This document shows, in pieces, positions 1-6,778 of a stretch of DNA of 33,114 nucleotides. The position numbers were made by a program, and so were the translations under genes. The notes beneath the pieces were generated by a model. That model saw only the letters and a program-made list of their open reading frames with translations, was not told where the DNA came from and searched no databases. The stretch is from Geminisphaera colitermitum TAV2. GTDB lineage: Bacteria; Verrucomicrobiota; Verrucomicrobiia; Opitutales; Opitutaceae. The first letter of the stretch is position 1. Each line of letters begins with the position of its first letter. The stretch covers positions 1-33,114 of the forward strand of contig NZ_ABEA03000072.1 of the NCBI RefSeq assembly GCF_000171235.2, in the 5' to 3' direction.

Positions 1-21
1 CCCCCCCCCCCCCCCCCCCCC
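1..21. repeat. Poly-C tract (at least 21) at window edge
   Basis: A run of 21 C begins at the first base, so its true length is unknown. On the coding (minus) strand it encodes seven glycines of the polyprenyl synthase. It belongs to the same class as the other long G/C runs in this window. Confidence 0.85.
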
Positions 22-252
22 GCATTCATCGTCGCCAGCCCAGCCGGCGAGAAACACCAGCGCCGGGCGGATGCGTTTGCCCGAGGTGTCGATGCAGTAG
101 TCCGCCATGTCGCGAATCTCCGGCTCGAACGCGACGAGTTGTTCACGCAGGAAAGCGTCGAGCCGGGCCATGCGCGGTTTGAGCCGCGCAAAAACCGTGG
201 CGAAAGCAGCGGCAGTGGTCGTGGTGGAGCGTTGGACGGCGGGCGCGGTCAT
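1..252 (-). CDS. Polyprenyl diphosphate synthase, N-terminal fragment
   Basis: Trans-isoprenyl diphosphate synthases build the C35-C50 chains used for quinones or cell-wall lipid carriers. Only the first 84 codons are in the window; the frame stays open to the edge. Residues about 28-70 show the family's N-terminal pattern: a helix of the type RLDAFLREQL, then EIRDMADYCIDTSGKRIRPAL, matching the usual GGKRxRPxL block with S in place of the first G. The two Asp-rich catalytic motifs lie outside the window. The ATG at 252-250 fits the family's length, but an upstream GTG is possible. Oddly, the fragment ends in seven Gly codons made by the poly-C at the very edge (poly-G on the coding strand), placed where homologues have a variable loop. 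It points away from the DUF4870 gene. Family call is good; chain length cannot be told. Confidence 0.75.
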   Translation of the reverse strand, partial: MTAPAVQRSTTTTAAAFATVFARLKPRMARLDAFLREQLVAFEPEIRDMADYCIDTSGKRIRPALVFLAGWAGDDECGGGGGGG

Positions 253-398
253 GAGCAGGAAAGGGAGAACGTGCACAGCCACACGCGACTTGTCGAGCCA
301 CGGCCTCCCGAGGCCACTGCACGCGCCCCCCTCTTCCCGATCACGCGTCACTCTGGATTCGCCTTTCGCGGCCGTCTGGTTTTTCACTTTCAAGCAAC

Positions 399-833
399 AT
401 GACACCGTCGCCTCACCTCCCTCCCTCCTCCCCTGCCCTGCCGCCATTAGTGACTCCACCACCGCCGTTGCCTCCGCCCCTGCTGGAGAGCAATGACAAG
501 CTCCTCGCCATCCTGTGTCATGTATCGGGTCTGCTCGGCGTGGGTTTGATTTTGCCGCTGATCGTGTACCTGGTGAAAAAAACCGAATTTCCCGTTGTGG
601 CCGCACACGCGAAGGAGGTGCTCAATTTTCACATTTCCCTGGTGATCTATGCGCTCCTCTTGATACCGGTGGCCGTCCTGTCGTTCTTCCTCTCGTTCGT
701 TTTATTTTTCCCCGTAATCTCCCTGCATGCAGTCCTCGTGATCGGCTCCCTGGTATGCGCCATCTTTGCGGCGGTAAAGGCGGGCGACGGACAACTGTTC
801 CGCTACCCGCTGACGCTGCGGTTGGTGCAGTGA
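399..833 (+). CDS. DUF4870 (Tic20-like) integral membrane protein
   Basis: Small membrane protein of unknown function, 144 residues. After a Pro-rich N-terminal tail (residues 1-28) comes the DUF4870 pattern: NDKLLAILCHVSGLLGVGLILPLIVYLVKK, then HAKEVLNFHIS, and near the end GQLFRYPLTLRLV. These correspond to the family's conserved helix, the HxxExLNF motif and the closing YPL.LRL motif. Three hydrophobic segments are visible at about residues 36-60, 82-108 and 109-128. The leader upstream is pyrimidine-rich with no Shine-Dalgarno sequence. It is divergent from the polyprenyl synthase and has no clear operon partner. The tail of several prolines is unusual for the family, so a start further in, just before the LLESNDK segment, is possible. 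Confidence 0.8.
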   Translation: MTPSPHLPPSSPALPPLVTPPPPLPPPLLESNDKLLAILCHVSGLLGVGLILPLIVYLVKKTEFPVVAAHAKEVLNFHISLVIYALLLIPVAVLSFFLSFVLFFPVISLHAVLVIGSLVCAIFAAVKAGDGQLFRYPLTLRLVQ

Positions 834-949
834 AGCAGGACTACAACCCAGCCAGCTTCACCCATCGCAATTATTGCAAATAAAGGTCCAGAACATCGTT
901 TCTCCTCCTGACCATTGTCTGGATGCCGTTTGCAGATATCATTGCCCGC

Positions 950-1792
950 ATGTCTCCCAATACCGCCCAACGGATGTCCCGTCGCAGTGCCCTCAAAACC
1001 TTGGGCGCCACTCTCCTCGCCGCCAGTTCGGTGGGCGGCCTGTCGCGGCTCGCCGCCGCCCCCGATGCCAAGGCGCCTTCCAGCCCCGCCGCCATCGATC
1101 CTCACAAGTGGGGGGCTCCGTCCACGGGTGATGCAACGACGCTCACCCAGCCCTTCGTCCTGCCGCCGCTGCCCTTTGCGCCCGATGCACTGGAACCCTC
1201 CATTGGTGCGCGCACGATGAGCATCCACCACGGAAAGCACCACCAGGCTTACATCACCAACGCCAACACCGCCCTTAAATCGCATCCGCAACTCCTCTCG
1301 CTCTCCGCGGCGCAACTGCTCCAGAACCTTGACTCCATCCCGGAGGAAATCCGCACAGCGGTGCGCAACAACGTCGGCGGCCACGCCAACCACTCGTTTT
1401 TCTGGCCCCTCCTCACCGCCTCGTCTCCATCCCCCGGCCATGCGCATGGCGCCTTGCGCACCGCCATCGTGGAGACCTTCGGCAGCCTCGATGCCTTCAT
1501 CGCCGGGTTCAATCAGGCCGCCGCGTCGTGTTTTGGCAGCGGCTGGGCCTGGCTGGTCTGGCAGGATGGCCGGCTTGCCATCATCTCGACCGCCAACCAA
1601 GACTCGCCGCTCAGCCTCGGCGCCCGTCCCGTCATCGGCCTCGATGTGTGGGAACACGCCTACTACCTCGATTATCAGAACCGCCGCGCCGACTATACCA
1701 AAGCCTTCTGGGCCGTGCTCAATTGGAGCCAGGCCGAGGCCAACTACACCGCCGCTATCGGAGGGCAAGACACTGGAGGGCGGGTCTCCTGA
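950..1792 (+). CDS. sodA: Tat-exported superoxide dismutase, Mn-type
   Basis: Converts superoxide to hydrogen peroxide and oxygen, here probably outside the cytoplasm. A twin-arginine signal (MSRRSALKTLG, then a hydrophobic Ala/Leu stretch and a Pro/Ala-rich linker) precedes a full SOD domain. The four metal ligands can be seen: His in SIHHGKHHQAY, His in GGHANHSFFW, and Asp and His in GLDVWEHAYY. The GGHANH and ANQDSPL motifs are those of the Mn group rather than the Fe group; cambialistic use of metal cannot be excluded. The start could be 923, 950 or the ATG at 974; 950 leaves a normal Tat n-region. The last residues (TGGRVS) and the stop codon come from a repeat element that begins at 1775, so the original C-terminus has been replaced or extended. 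Confidence 0.9.
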   Translation: MSPNTAQRMSRRSALKTLGATLLAASSVGGLSRLAAAPDAKAPSSPAAIDPHKWGAPSTGDATTLTQPFVLPPLPFAPDALEPSIGARTMSIHHGKHHQAYITNANTALKSHPQLLSLSAAQLLQNLDSIPEEIRTAVRNNVGGHANHSFFWPLLTASSPSPGHAHGALRTAIVETFGSLDAFIAGFNQAAASCFGSGWAWLVWQDGRLAIISTANQDSPLSLGARPVIGLDVWEHAYYLDYQNRRADYTKAFWAVLNWSQAEANYTAAIGGQDTGGRVS

Positions 1793-1870
1793 CCCGCCGA
1801 CGGCGCAAAGCGCCGCCATTCCGGATGGCGCGGCTGCGCCGCGTCTGGCGGGTCGGGAGACCCGCCCTCC
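1775..1870. repeat. 96-bp inverted-repeat element, copy 1
   Basis: The outer arms (about 24 bp each) are near-perfect inverted repeats beginning GGAGGGCGGGTCTCC and ending GGAGACCCGCCCTCC, with one mismatch inside the arm. The interior (about 48 bp) is also G+C-rich and partly self-complementary. The left arm overlaps the end of the SOD gene and provides its stop codon. A second copy lies at 16120-16217 with its interior in the opposite orientation. It carries no gene, so it is a REP/MITE-like non-autonomous repeat. Confidence 0.85.
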
Positions 1871-1890
1871 AAAATAGGCACTCCAAGAAA

Positions 1891-1921
1891 AAGCCGCCTT
1901 CGCGGTGAACGAAGGCGGCTT
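1891..1921 (-). terminator. Rho-independent terminator of rplM-rpsI
   Basis: An 11-bp perfect stem (AAGCCGCCTTC / GAAGGCGGCTT) with a 9-base loop, followed on the minus strand by further T residues. It lies about 80 bp after the rpsI stop codon. It may also act weakly on transcripts coming from the SOD gene. Confidence 0.8.
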
Positions 1922-1955
1922 TGTGAAAACGAAGGCTGAAACCGGTGGCAGGCAC

Positions 1956-1979
1956 ACGAGCCTGCGAAAACAGGCTCGT
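1956..1979. repeat. Small perfect hairpin after rpsI
   Basis: A 9-bp stem (ACGAGCCTG / CAGGCTCGT) closes a 6-base loop CGAAAA. It sits between the rpsI stop and the terminator at 1891-1921. It lacks a T-run of its own, so it is either a transcript-end stabiliser or a member of a palindromic repeat family. No other copy was seen in the window. Confidence 0.5.
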
Positions 1980-1998
1980 TCCGTTGCGCGGACTGGGC

Positions 1999-2397
1999 TT
2001 AGCGCTTGGAGAACTGGAAGCGCTTGCGGGCGCCGGGCTGACCGGGCTTTTTGCGTTCCTTGGCGCGAGGATCGCGCTTGAGGTGTCCGGCGGCCTTGAG
2101 CGGGGCGCGGAGCTCAGGGTTCATCTTTTGCAGGGCGCGGGCGATGCCGTGCGCCACGGCGCCGGCCTGACCGGCGACACCGCCGCCGTCCACGTTGGCC
2201 GTGACGTCGAGTTTGTCCTTCAGCTCCACGGTGAGGAGGGGCTTGTAGGCCTGCTTGGAAAAATTCTCGTGCGAGAAGTAGCTGTCAAAGTCGCGACCGT
2301 TGGCGATGAGCTTGCCGGTGCCTTCAGTGATGCGGACGCGGGCGACGGCGGTCTTGCGACGGCCGGTGCCGATAAAAACGGTGGTTTCTGCGCTCAT
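1999..2397 (-). CDS. rpsI: 30S ribosomal protein S9 (uS9)
   Basis: Component of the small subunit head; its C-terminal tail reaches the P-site tRNA. The 132-residue product has the normal length. It shows GTGRRKTAVARVRI near the N-terminus, the central GGGVAGQAGAVAHGIARAL block, and the basic C-terminus KKPGQPGARKRFQFSKR, ending in the invariant KR. It is the second gene of a two-gene operon, 8 bp after rplM, the order seen in most bacteria. A hairpin terminator lies about 80 bp downstream. Confidence 0.98.
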   Translation of the reverse strand: MSAETTVFIGTGRRKTAVARVRITEGTGKLIANGRDFDSYFSHENFSKQAYKPLLTVELKDKLDVTANVDGGGVAGQAGAVAHGIARALQKMNPELRAPLKAAGHLKRDPRAKERKKPGQPGARKRFQFSKR

Positions 2398-2405
2398 GGG
2401 TTCGA

Positions 2406-2837
2406 TTAGCGGACGGAAATCTTGACGGGGTTTTGCGCCTCGTGGGTGTGGTTGGGACCGCCAAAGACACGCAGCTTGGTCAGCATGGTGCGGGCGAGTT
2501 TGTTCTTGGGAAGCATGCCCTTGACGGCGTGCTCGATAAGGAATTCAGGACGATGCTCGCGCATCTGCTGGAGGGTGCGGTAGCTCTCACCGCCAACGAA
2601 ACCGGAAAAGAACATATACTTGTTCTTCTCTTCCTTGACGCCGGTGAGGGCGACTTTGTCGGCGTTGATGACGACGACGTAGTCGCCGGTGTCCACGTTG
2701 GGCGTGTAGGAAGCCTTATGACGGCCGCGAAGGAGGTTGGCGGCTTTCACCGCGAGACGACCGAGCACCTCGCCCTCGGCATCGATAAGATGCCACTTGG
2801 GCTGAACCGTCTCTTTTTTGGCGAGGAAGGTTTTCAT
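2406..2837 (-). CDS. rplM: 50S ribosomal protein L13 (uL13)
   Basis: Early-assembly protein of the large subunit. The 143-residue form starting MKTFLAKKETVQPKWHLIDAEG has the family's usual length and contains VLGRLAVKAANLLRGRHK, YTPNVDTGDYVVVINADKV and MLPKNKLARTMLTKLRVF. The frame is open further upstream (to about 2969), but that part crosses the probable promoter and a hairpin, so the ATG at 2837 is the real start. It is the first gene of the rplM-rpsI operon. The leader just before the ATG is pyrimidine-rich with no Shine-Dalgarno sequence. Confidence 0.97.
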   Translation of the reverse strand: MKTFLAKKETVQPKWHLIDAEGEVLGRLAVKAANLLRGRHKASYTPNVDTGDYVVVINADKVALTGVKEEKNKYMFFSGFVGGESYRTLQQMREHRPEFLIEHAVKGMLPKNKLARTMLTKLRVFGGPNHTHEAQNPVKISVR

Positions 2838-2854
2838 GTGTAGAAAAGGGGCTA

Positions 2855-2882
2855 TGGCTAGTTTTGGTCTGACGGGTGTCAA
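2855..2882 (-). promoter_or_regulatory. Probable sigma-70-type promoter of rplM-rpsI
   Basis: On the minus strand a perfect -35 hexamer TTGACA (2882-2877) is followed after 16 bases by TAGCCA (2860-2855), a modest -10. It lies 18 bases before the rplM ATG, so the leader would be short. The -35 match is convincing; the -10 is weak. Confidence 0.5.
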
Positions 2883-2928
2883 TCCCGGTTTTCGTTTTTT
2901 TGTGACATGCCCCCAAATCTTACGATAA

Positions 2929-2958
2929 AGCCGCCTTCCCCGTGAGAGGAAGGCGGCT
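2929..2958 (-). terminator. Probable terminator of the TorF-like gene
   Basis: An 11-bp stem (AGCCGCCTTCC / GGAAGGCGGCT) with an 8-base loop, about 40 bp after the stop codon of the outer-membrane gene, followed on the minus strand by TTAT. Its stem closely resembles that of the terminator at 1891-1921. The T-run is short, so efficiency is uncertain. Confidence 0.65.
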
Positions 2959-2998
2959 CGCAAATGCATCGGGATCAGGTCAGGCTCTTCGCCACGGC

Positions 2999-3751
2999 CT
3001 AGAAGCCAATGGTGAGGCTGGCGGAGCCGATGATGTCGGCGCTGTCGTTGATGGCGCGTTTGCTAACGTCGTTGTAGCTGACGCCGAGGGTCACGACCGC
3101 ACGATCAGAGATCTTGTAGGGAATGGCGGCACCGATGCTCCAGTAGAAGTAGTCGCTCACGCCGGGGGCGGGAGTCTCGCTGAGATTCGAGTTGCCGGAG
3201 ACCCAGCCGAGGGTGGCCGAGAAGTCGAGCGAAGTGCCGATCTGCGTGATCGGAACGCTGTAACCGACGCTGCCCTGGAGGGTCGTGGCATTGTACTCGA
3301 AGTTGTGGAACACGTAGAAGCTGGTGCTCACGTCGCCCACGCGCTCACCGACATGGAAGGTGCCGGCGATGCCGATGTAGGGCTCGATCGAGTTCGGGTT
3401 GCCCGGATTGTAATCCGTGAACACGTAGGCGGTGACGCCGGCGTCGAGGGTCCAGGAGTCGTTCAAGGAATACTTGTAGCCGCCGAAGAAGTCGAACTCG
3501 GTCCAGTCCTTGGCCGGGCCGCTCTCTTCGAACGGGAACGCGGACCACACGCCAACGTAGGCGTTGCCGTAGGTGGCCTTGAGCGAGGGATGGAAGGTCC
3601 AGTCGGCCTGCTCCTGACCGCGCCAGATGTATTCGTTGACGACCGTGGCGTCGAAGGTGAACTCGACGGCCTTGGCCGGTGCTTGTTGAACTTGCGCGAA
3701 TGCGGAGGCTCCGGTTACGAGCGCCGCAATCATGATCACAGTTTTTTTCAT
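2999..3751 (-). CDS. TorF-like outer-membrane beta-barrel protein
   Basis: Probable outer-membrane or periplasm-facing beta-barrel of 250 residues. A signal peptide is clear (MKKTVIMIAALVTGASAFAQ, cleavage after about residue 19). The mature part begins with VEFTFDATVVNEYIWRGQ, resembling the start of the TorF family (CHP02001), and continues with alternating polar and aromatic residues typical of beta-strands. The last residue is Phe, as needed for Bam-dependent insertion. The transported substrate is not known. It is transcribed alone, with a terminator at 2929-2958. The leader contains a strong hairpin (3780-3801). Confidence 0.7.
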   Translation of the reverse strand: MKKTVIMIAALVTGASAFAQVQQAPAKAVEFTFDATVVNEYIWRGQEQADWTFHPSLKATYGNAYVGVWSAFPFEESGPAKDWTEFDFFGGYKYSLNDSWTLDAGVTAYVFTDYNPGNPNSIEPYIGIAGTFHVGERVGDVSTSFYVFHNFEYNATTLQGSVGYSVPITQIGTSLDFSATLGWVSGNSNLSETPAPGVSDYFYWSIGAAIPYKISDRAVVTLGVSYNDVSKRAINDSADIIGSASLTIGF

Positions 3752-3779
3752 GTTGTTGGTTTGTTTATGGTTTGTTGGT

Positions 3780-3801
3780 CATGCCGCCTTGCGGCGGCAT
3801 G
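3780..3801. repeat. Perfect hairpin in the TorF-like gene leader
   Basis: A 9-bp perfect stem (CATGCCGCC / GGCGGCATG) with loop TTGC lies 28 bp upstream of the ATG of the outer-membrane gene. If the transcript starts near the AT-rich stretch at about 3810-3825, the hairpin is in the 5' untranslated region. It has no T-run, so it is not a simple terminator; a stabilising or regulatory leader, or a site for a dyad-binding protein, is possible. Confidence 0.5.
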
Positions 3802-3929
3802 GGTTGGAAAAGATTATTTTAGCTCTGTAATTGCAAGGCAGGAAGTATCCGGCCTGATACCCGTTATGCGTGGCTGATTAGCGTCCAGTTTATCTCCGAA
3901 TCCGCCCTTCCGCCGTCCGTTTTTTCATC

Positions 3930-4310
3930 ATGAAAATCATCCGTTTTTCCTCCGCCTTGCTGGGTGCCGCCGGTGTCGTTTTGGGCGCACTGGGTGCCCA
4001 CGCTCTGCGCGATACGCTCGCCGCCTCCGCCAATCCGAATGCGTGGCAAACCGCGGTTTTTTACCATTTGCTGCACGTCGTCATGGTCTGGGTCGTATCG
4101 GGTGAAAACAGAGACGCGGCGGGGGGGGGCAACCCGTGGCGAGGGCCGGCGCTGTGCTGGCTGGCTGGCGTGGTGCTGTTCTCCGGGTCGATCTACGTGT
4201 TCGCGCTGGGCGGTCCGCGCTGGCTGTGGCCGGTCACGCCGCTTGGCGGAGTGTGCTTCATTGCTGGCTGGTTGTGGGCGGCGGGCCTCACGATACGAAA
4301 ACAGCAGTAA
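3930..4310 (+). CDS. DUF423 (YgdD-like) membrane protein
   Basis: Four-helix inner-membrane protein of unknown function, 126 residues. The N-terminal GAAGVVLGALGAHALRDTL and the following WQTAVFYHLLHVVMVW match the conserved DUF423 blocks. The C-terminal half has LFSGSIYVFALGG and PLGGVCFIAGWLWAA, also family signatures. The loop between helices 2 and 3 contains glycines encoded by a run of nine G at 4121-4129. It is followed 17 bp later by cca and may be cotranscribed. The leader lacks a Shine-Dalgarno sequence. Confidence 0.88.
   Translation: MKIIRFSSALLGAAGVVLGALGAHALRDTLAASANPNAWQTAVFYHLLHVVMVWVVSGENRDAAGGGNPWRGPALCWLAGVVLFSGSIYVFALGGPRWLWPVTPLGGVCFIAGWLWAAGLTIRKQQ
4121..4129. repeat. 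Poly-G tract (9) in the DUF423 gene
   Basis: A run of nine G in a loop-coding part of the DUF423 gene. A one-base change would remove the last two membrane helices. Confidence 0.7.
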
Positions 4311-4327
4311 TCCGCATCCATTCCAAA

Positions 4328-5827
4328 ATGTCTCTTCCCGTTCATTCCGTGTCTGATCTTTCCGGTTTTCGCATCGAACTGCCGCCGCCGCTGCTCGCAG
4401 TTTTGCAGGCTTTGCGGCGCGTGCCGGGAGCGCGCCCGCGGCTGGTCGGAGGATGCGTGCGGGATGCGTTGCTCGGGCTCGTGGCCAAGGATTTCGACGT
4501 GGAGGTGTGCGGAGTGGATTTTGCCACGCTGCACCGCGCGTTGTCGCCTTTTGGCGCGACGGACGTGGTGGGGCGCAGTTTTGGCGTCATCAAGCTGCGG
4601 CTCGACGGCGAGGAATACGATTTCAGCCTGCCGCGCCGGGAGTCGAAAACAGGGGCGGGGCATCGGGGGTTTGCCGTGGAGCCGGAGCCGGGGTTGACCG
4701 ACGCCGAGGCGGCGGCGCGACGCGATTTTACGATCAACGCCATCGCCTGGGATCCCTTCGCCGACGCGGGCGGGGGGGGGGGGAGGAGGGAAGGAGGCGG
4801 CGGGCTCATCGACCCGCACGGCGGCGTGCGCGACCTGCGGGCCGGCGTGCTCCGGCACACAAGCGCCGCGTTCGTGGAGGACCCGTTGCGGGTGCTGCGG
4901 GCGTTTCAATTCGCCGGGCGCTTCGACCTCACGCTGGCGCCGGAGACCGCCGCGCTCTGTCGTGCGATTTCCACTACATTCACCGAACTGCCAAAGGAAC
5001 GCGTGTGGGGCGAATGGCAAAAGTGGGCCGAGAAATCCCCGAAACCCGCGCGTGGTCTCGCCGTGCTTGAGGAGTCGGGCTGGCTCGTGCATTTCCCTGA
5101 AATCGCCGCGCTGCGCGGTTGTCCGCAGGAACCCGACTGGCATCCGGAGGGCGACGTGTTTGCGCACACCGCGTTTTGTTGCGACGCTCTTGCCGCCCTG
5201 CCCGCCTGGCAGACCCTCCCCCCCCCCCGCCGCCGCCTGCTCATGCTGGCGATGCTGGCGCACGATTTTGGAAAACCCGCCACGACCGTCCGCGCCGTGC
5301 GCGCGGGTGCGGAACGCTGGACGAGCCCCGGACATGAATCCGCAGGCGTGCCGGTGGCCGAGGCGTTTCTGACGCGCATCGGCGCGCCGCTGGACCATGC
5401 GCCGTTCATCACGCCCATCGTGGCCAATCACCTCGTGCATCACCACGGCGGGAAGGGGGGGGGGGGGGGATACTCCGATTCACAAATCCGCCGTCTCGCC
5501 CGTCGTCTCGCCCCGGCCACGATTGAGGATTTGTGCCTCATCATGACGGGCGACAGCGAAGGACGCCCGCCGCGCAAGTCGCCCGAATCTCTTGTATTGA
5601 TTAACCAACTACACACGCGGGCGGGCGAACTCGCCATCGTGGACGCGACGCCGCGCCCCATCCTGCTCGGCCGGCATCTCATCGCCGCGGGCGAGCGTCC
5701 GGGGCCGGATTTCAAGCCGGTGCTCGACGCGGCCTACGAAGCCCAGCTCGACGGCGCGTTTGGCGACGAGGCCGGCGCGCTCGCCTGGCTGGCCGCGCAC
5801 CGCGCAACACGGGACCACACATCGTGA
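4328..5827 (+). CDS. cca: CCA tRNA nucleotidyltransferase with HD domain
   Basis: Adds or repairs the 3' CCA end of tRNAs, using CTP and ATP without a template. The 499-residue product has the class II head (GGCVRDALLG at about 41-50, DFDVE carboxylates at 55-59), the RRDFTINAIAWDP block at 131-143, and DPLRVLRAFQFAGRF at 185-199. A C-terminal HD domain (HTAFCCD at about 280, AHDFGK at 311, GHES at 335) suggests phosphohydrolase activity. The frame is open back to 4136, but that part overlaps DUF423; the ATG at 4328 gives the normal N-terminus. Three homopolymer tracts (4772-4783, 5218-5228, 5455-5469) fall in loops between motifs and are all in frame here. It overlaps tapT by four bases. A poly(A) polymerase role is a less likely alternative. 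Confidence 0.93.
   Translation: MSLPVHSVSDLSGFRIELPPPLLAVLQALRRVPGARPRLVGGCVRDALLGLVAKDFDVEVCGVDFATLHRALSPFGATDVVGRSFGVIKLRLDGEEYDFSLPRRESKTGAGHRGFAVEPEPGLTDAEAAARRDFTINAIAWDPFADAGGGGGRREGGGGLIDPHGGVRDLRAGVLRHTSAAFVEDPLRVLRAFQFAGRFDLTLAPETAALCRAISTTFTELPKERVWGEWQKWAEKSPKPARGLAVLEESGWLVHFPEIAALRGCPQEPDWHPEGDVFAHTAFCCDALAALPAWQTLPPPRRRLLMLAMLAHDFGKPATTVRAVRAGAERWTSPGHESAGVPVAEAFLTRIGAPLDHAPFITPIVANHLVHHHGGKGGGGGYSDSQIRRLARRLAPATIEDLCLIMTGDSEGRPPRKSPESLVLINQLHTRAGELAIVDATPRPILLGRHLIAAGERPGPDFKPVLDAAYEAQLDGAFGDEAGALAWLAAHRATRDHTS
4772..4783. repeat. Poly-G tract (12) in cca
   Basis: Twelve G encode a Gly run just after the RRDFTINAIAWDP motif, followed by a second, broken Gly/Arg stretch. In frame as read. 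Confidence 0.8.
5218..5228. repeat. Poly-C tract (11) in cca
   Basis: Eleven C encode three prolines just before the helix that leads to the AHDFGK motif of the HD domain. In frame as read. Confidence 0.8.
5455..5469. repeat. Poly-G tract (15) in cca
   Basis: Fifteen G encode five glycines following a His-rich segment (NHLVHHHGGK) in the HD-domain region. In frame as read; one base more or less would truncate the last quarter of the enzyme. Confidence 0.8.
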
Positions 5828-6546
5828 GCCGCGAAACCTGTTACCGTTGCTTCTGGCCCCAGTCGCTTTGCTGGTGTCCCACGATCCGGCCCATGCCGAC
5901 GCGCACGCACTTCGTGTTCCTCATGCATCCGAAGGAATGGAAACGCGAAAAAGCCGGCACCGGACGCCTCACGCATCTGTGTCTGCCCGACAGCGTCATC
6001 CACATGGGCATCGCCTTCGACGAACACGAGGAGGTGCAGGCGCTCATTCACGATCCGGGCAACCACACCGTGCTGCTGTATCCGGGGGCGGAGGCGATCA
6101 ACCTGTCGCTGCCGCAAACCGCGCTCACCCCCGGCACGCTCGCACGCGACGGGCGGCGGCTGGTGGTGCTCCTGCTCGACGCGACCTGGGCCTGCGCACG
6201 CAAAATGCTCCGTCTCAGCCCCAGCCTGCAACGTCTGCCACGCATCATGTTCACGCCGACCGCGCCGAGCCGTTTTGTGATAAAACAACAGCCGCAGGAG
6301 GGTTGTCTCTCCACGCTTGAGGCGACGCACGAACTGCTTCTCGTCCTCGAACGCGCGGGCCTCGATACCTACTCGGACCCTGGGCAACTTCTCTCGATTT
6401 TTCAGCGCATGCAGGATTACCAGATCGCGTGTGCCGAGGACCCGGAGCGCGGCGGTTACCGGCGACATGCGTATTCGGAGCCCGGCGAACGCAAGCGTCC
6501 CGAAGGTCGCAATGCGCGACGGCGAATGTGGATTCGCACGCCGTAA
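5824..6546 (+). CDS. tapT: DTW-domain tRNA-uridine aminocarboxypropyltransferase
   Basis: DTW-domain (TapT/YfiP family) enzymes transfer the aminocarboxypropyl group of S-adenosylmethionine to uridine 47 of tRNA (acp3U). The 240-residue product has the N-terminal cysteine cluster (CYRCFWPQSLCWCP), the DATW motif that matches the family's D-x-T-W, and LSTLEATHELL near the end, all typical. The start is GTG, and it overlaps the cca stop codon in a GTGA, so the two tRNA-processing genes are probably translationally coupled. The C-terminus is basic (RRRMWIRTP). The gene is followed by a cluster of palindromic repeats. Confidence 0.88.
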   Translation: MSRETCYRCFWPQSLCWCPTIRPMPTRTHFVFLMHPKEWKREKAGTGRLTHLCLPDSVIHMGIAFDEHEEVQALIHDPGNHTVLLYPGAEAINLSLPQTALTPGTLARDGRRLVVLLLDATWACARKMLRLSPSLQRLPRIMFTPTAPSRFVIKQQPQEGCLSTLEATHELLLVLERAGLDTYSDPGQLLSIFQRMQDYQIACAEDPERGGYRRHAYSEPGERKRPEGRNARRRMWIRTP

Positions 6547-6561
6547 ATGCGTCGTAAACGC

Positions 6562-6764
6562 GTGGCGCGGGCGTCCCGCCCGCTTCAGAACAGATTGGAT
6601 TGCGGGCGGGACGCCCGCGCCACTCCGTTGTAGGGGCTTCGCTTGCGAAGCCCGCGACTACGTTTCGGCCTGCGACTGCTCTTCTGGTATTCGGTAAATC
6701 CGTCCGGCTGGCGCGGGCGTCGCAAGCGACGCCCCTACAGCGGGCGGGACGCCCGCGCCACTCC
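6562..6764. repeat. Nested palindromic repeat cluster
   Basis: The spacer between tapT and rsgA is almost entirely repeat. The unit GTGGCGCGGGCGTCCCGCC at 6562 recurs inverted at 6602-6623 and again at 6740-6761. Within the second half a different pair is nested: TTGTAGGGGCTTCGC at 6628 pairs with GCGACGCCCCTACA ending at 6739. The core palindrome GCGGGCGTCCCGCCCGC also occurs inside smc (31692-31708). No gene is visible. It may fold strongly in the 3' ends of both converging transcripts. Confidence 0.85.
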
Positions 6765-6778
6765 AAACACGGCAACGC

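Noticed and set aside
803-1957. 384-codon minus-strand frame over the SOD gene
   Set aside because: Shadow frame opposite a gene with all SOD ligands; contains repeat-derived sequence.
2838-2969. Longer rplM start with extra 44 residues
   Set aside because: It would cross the TTGACA promoter and a terminator hairpin, and the family begins at the ATG at 2837.
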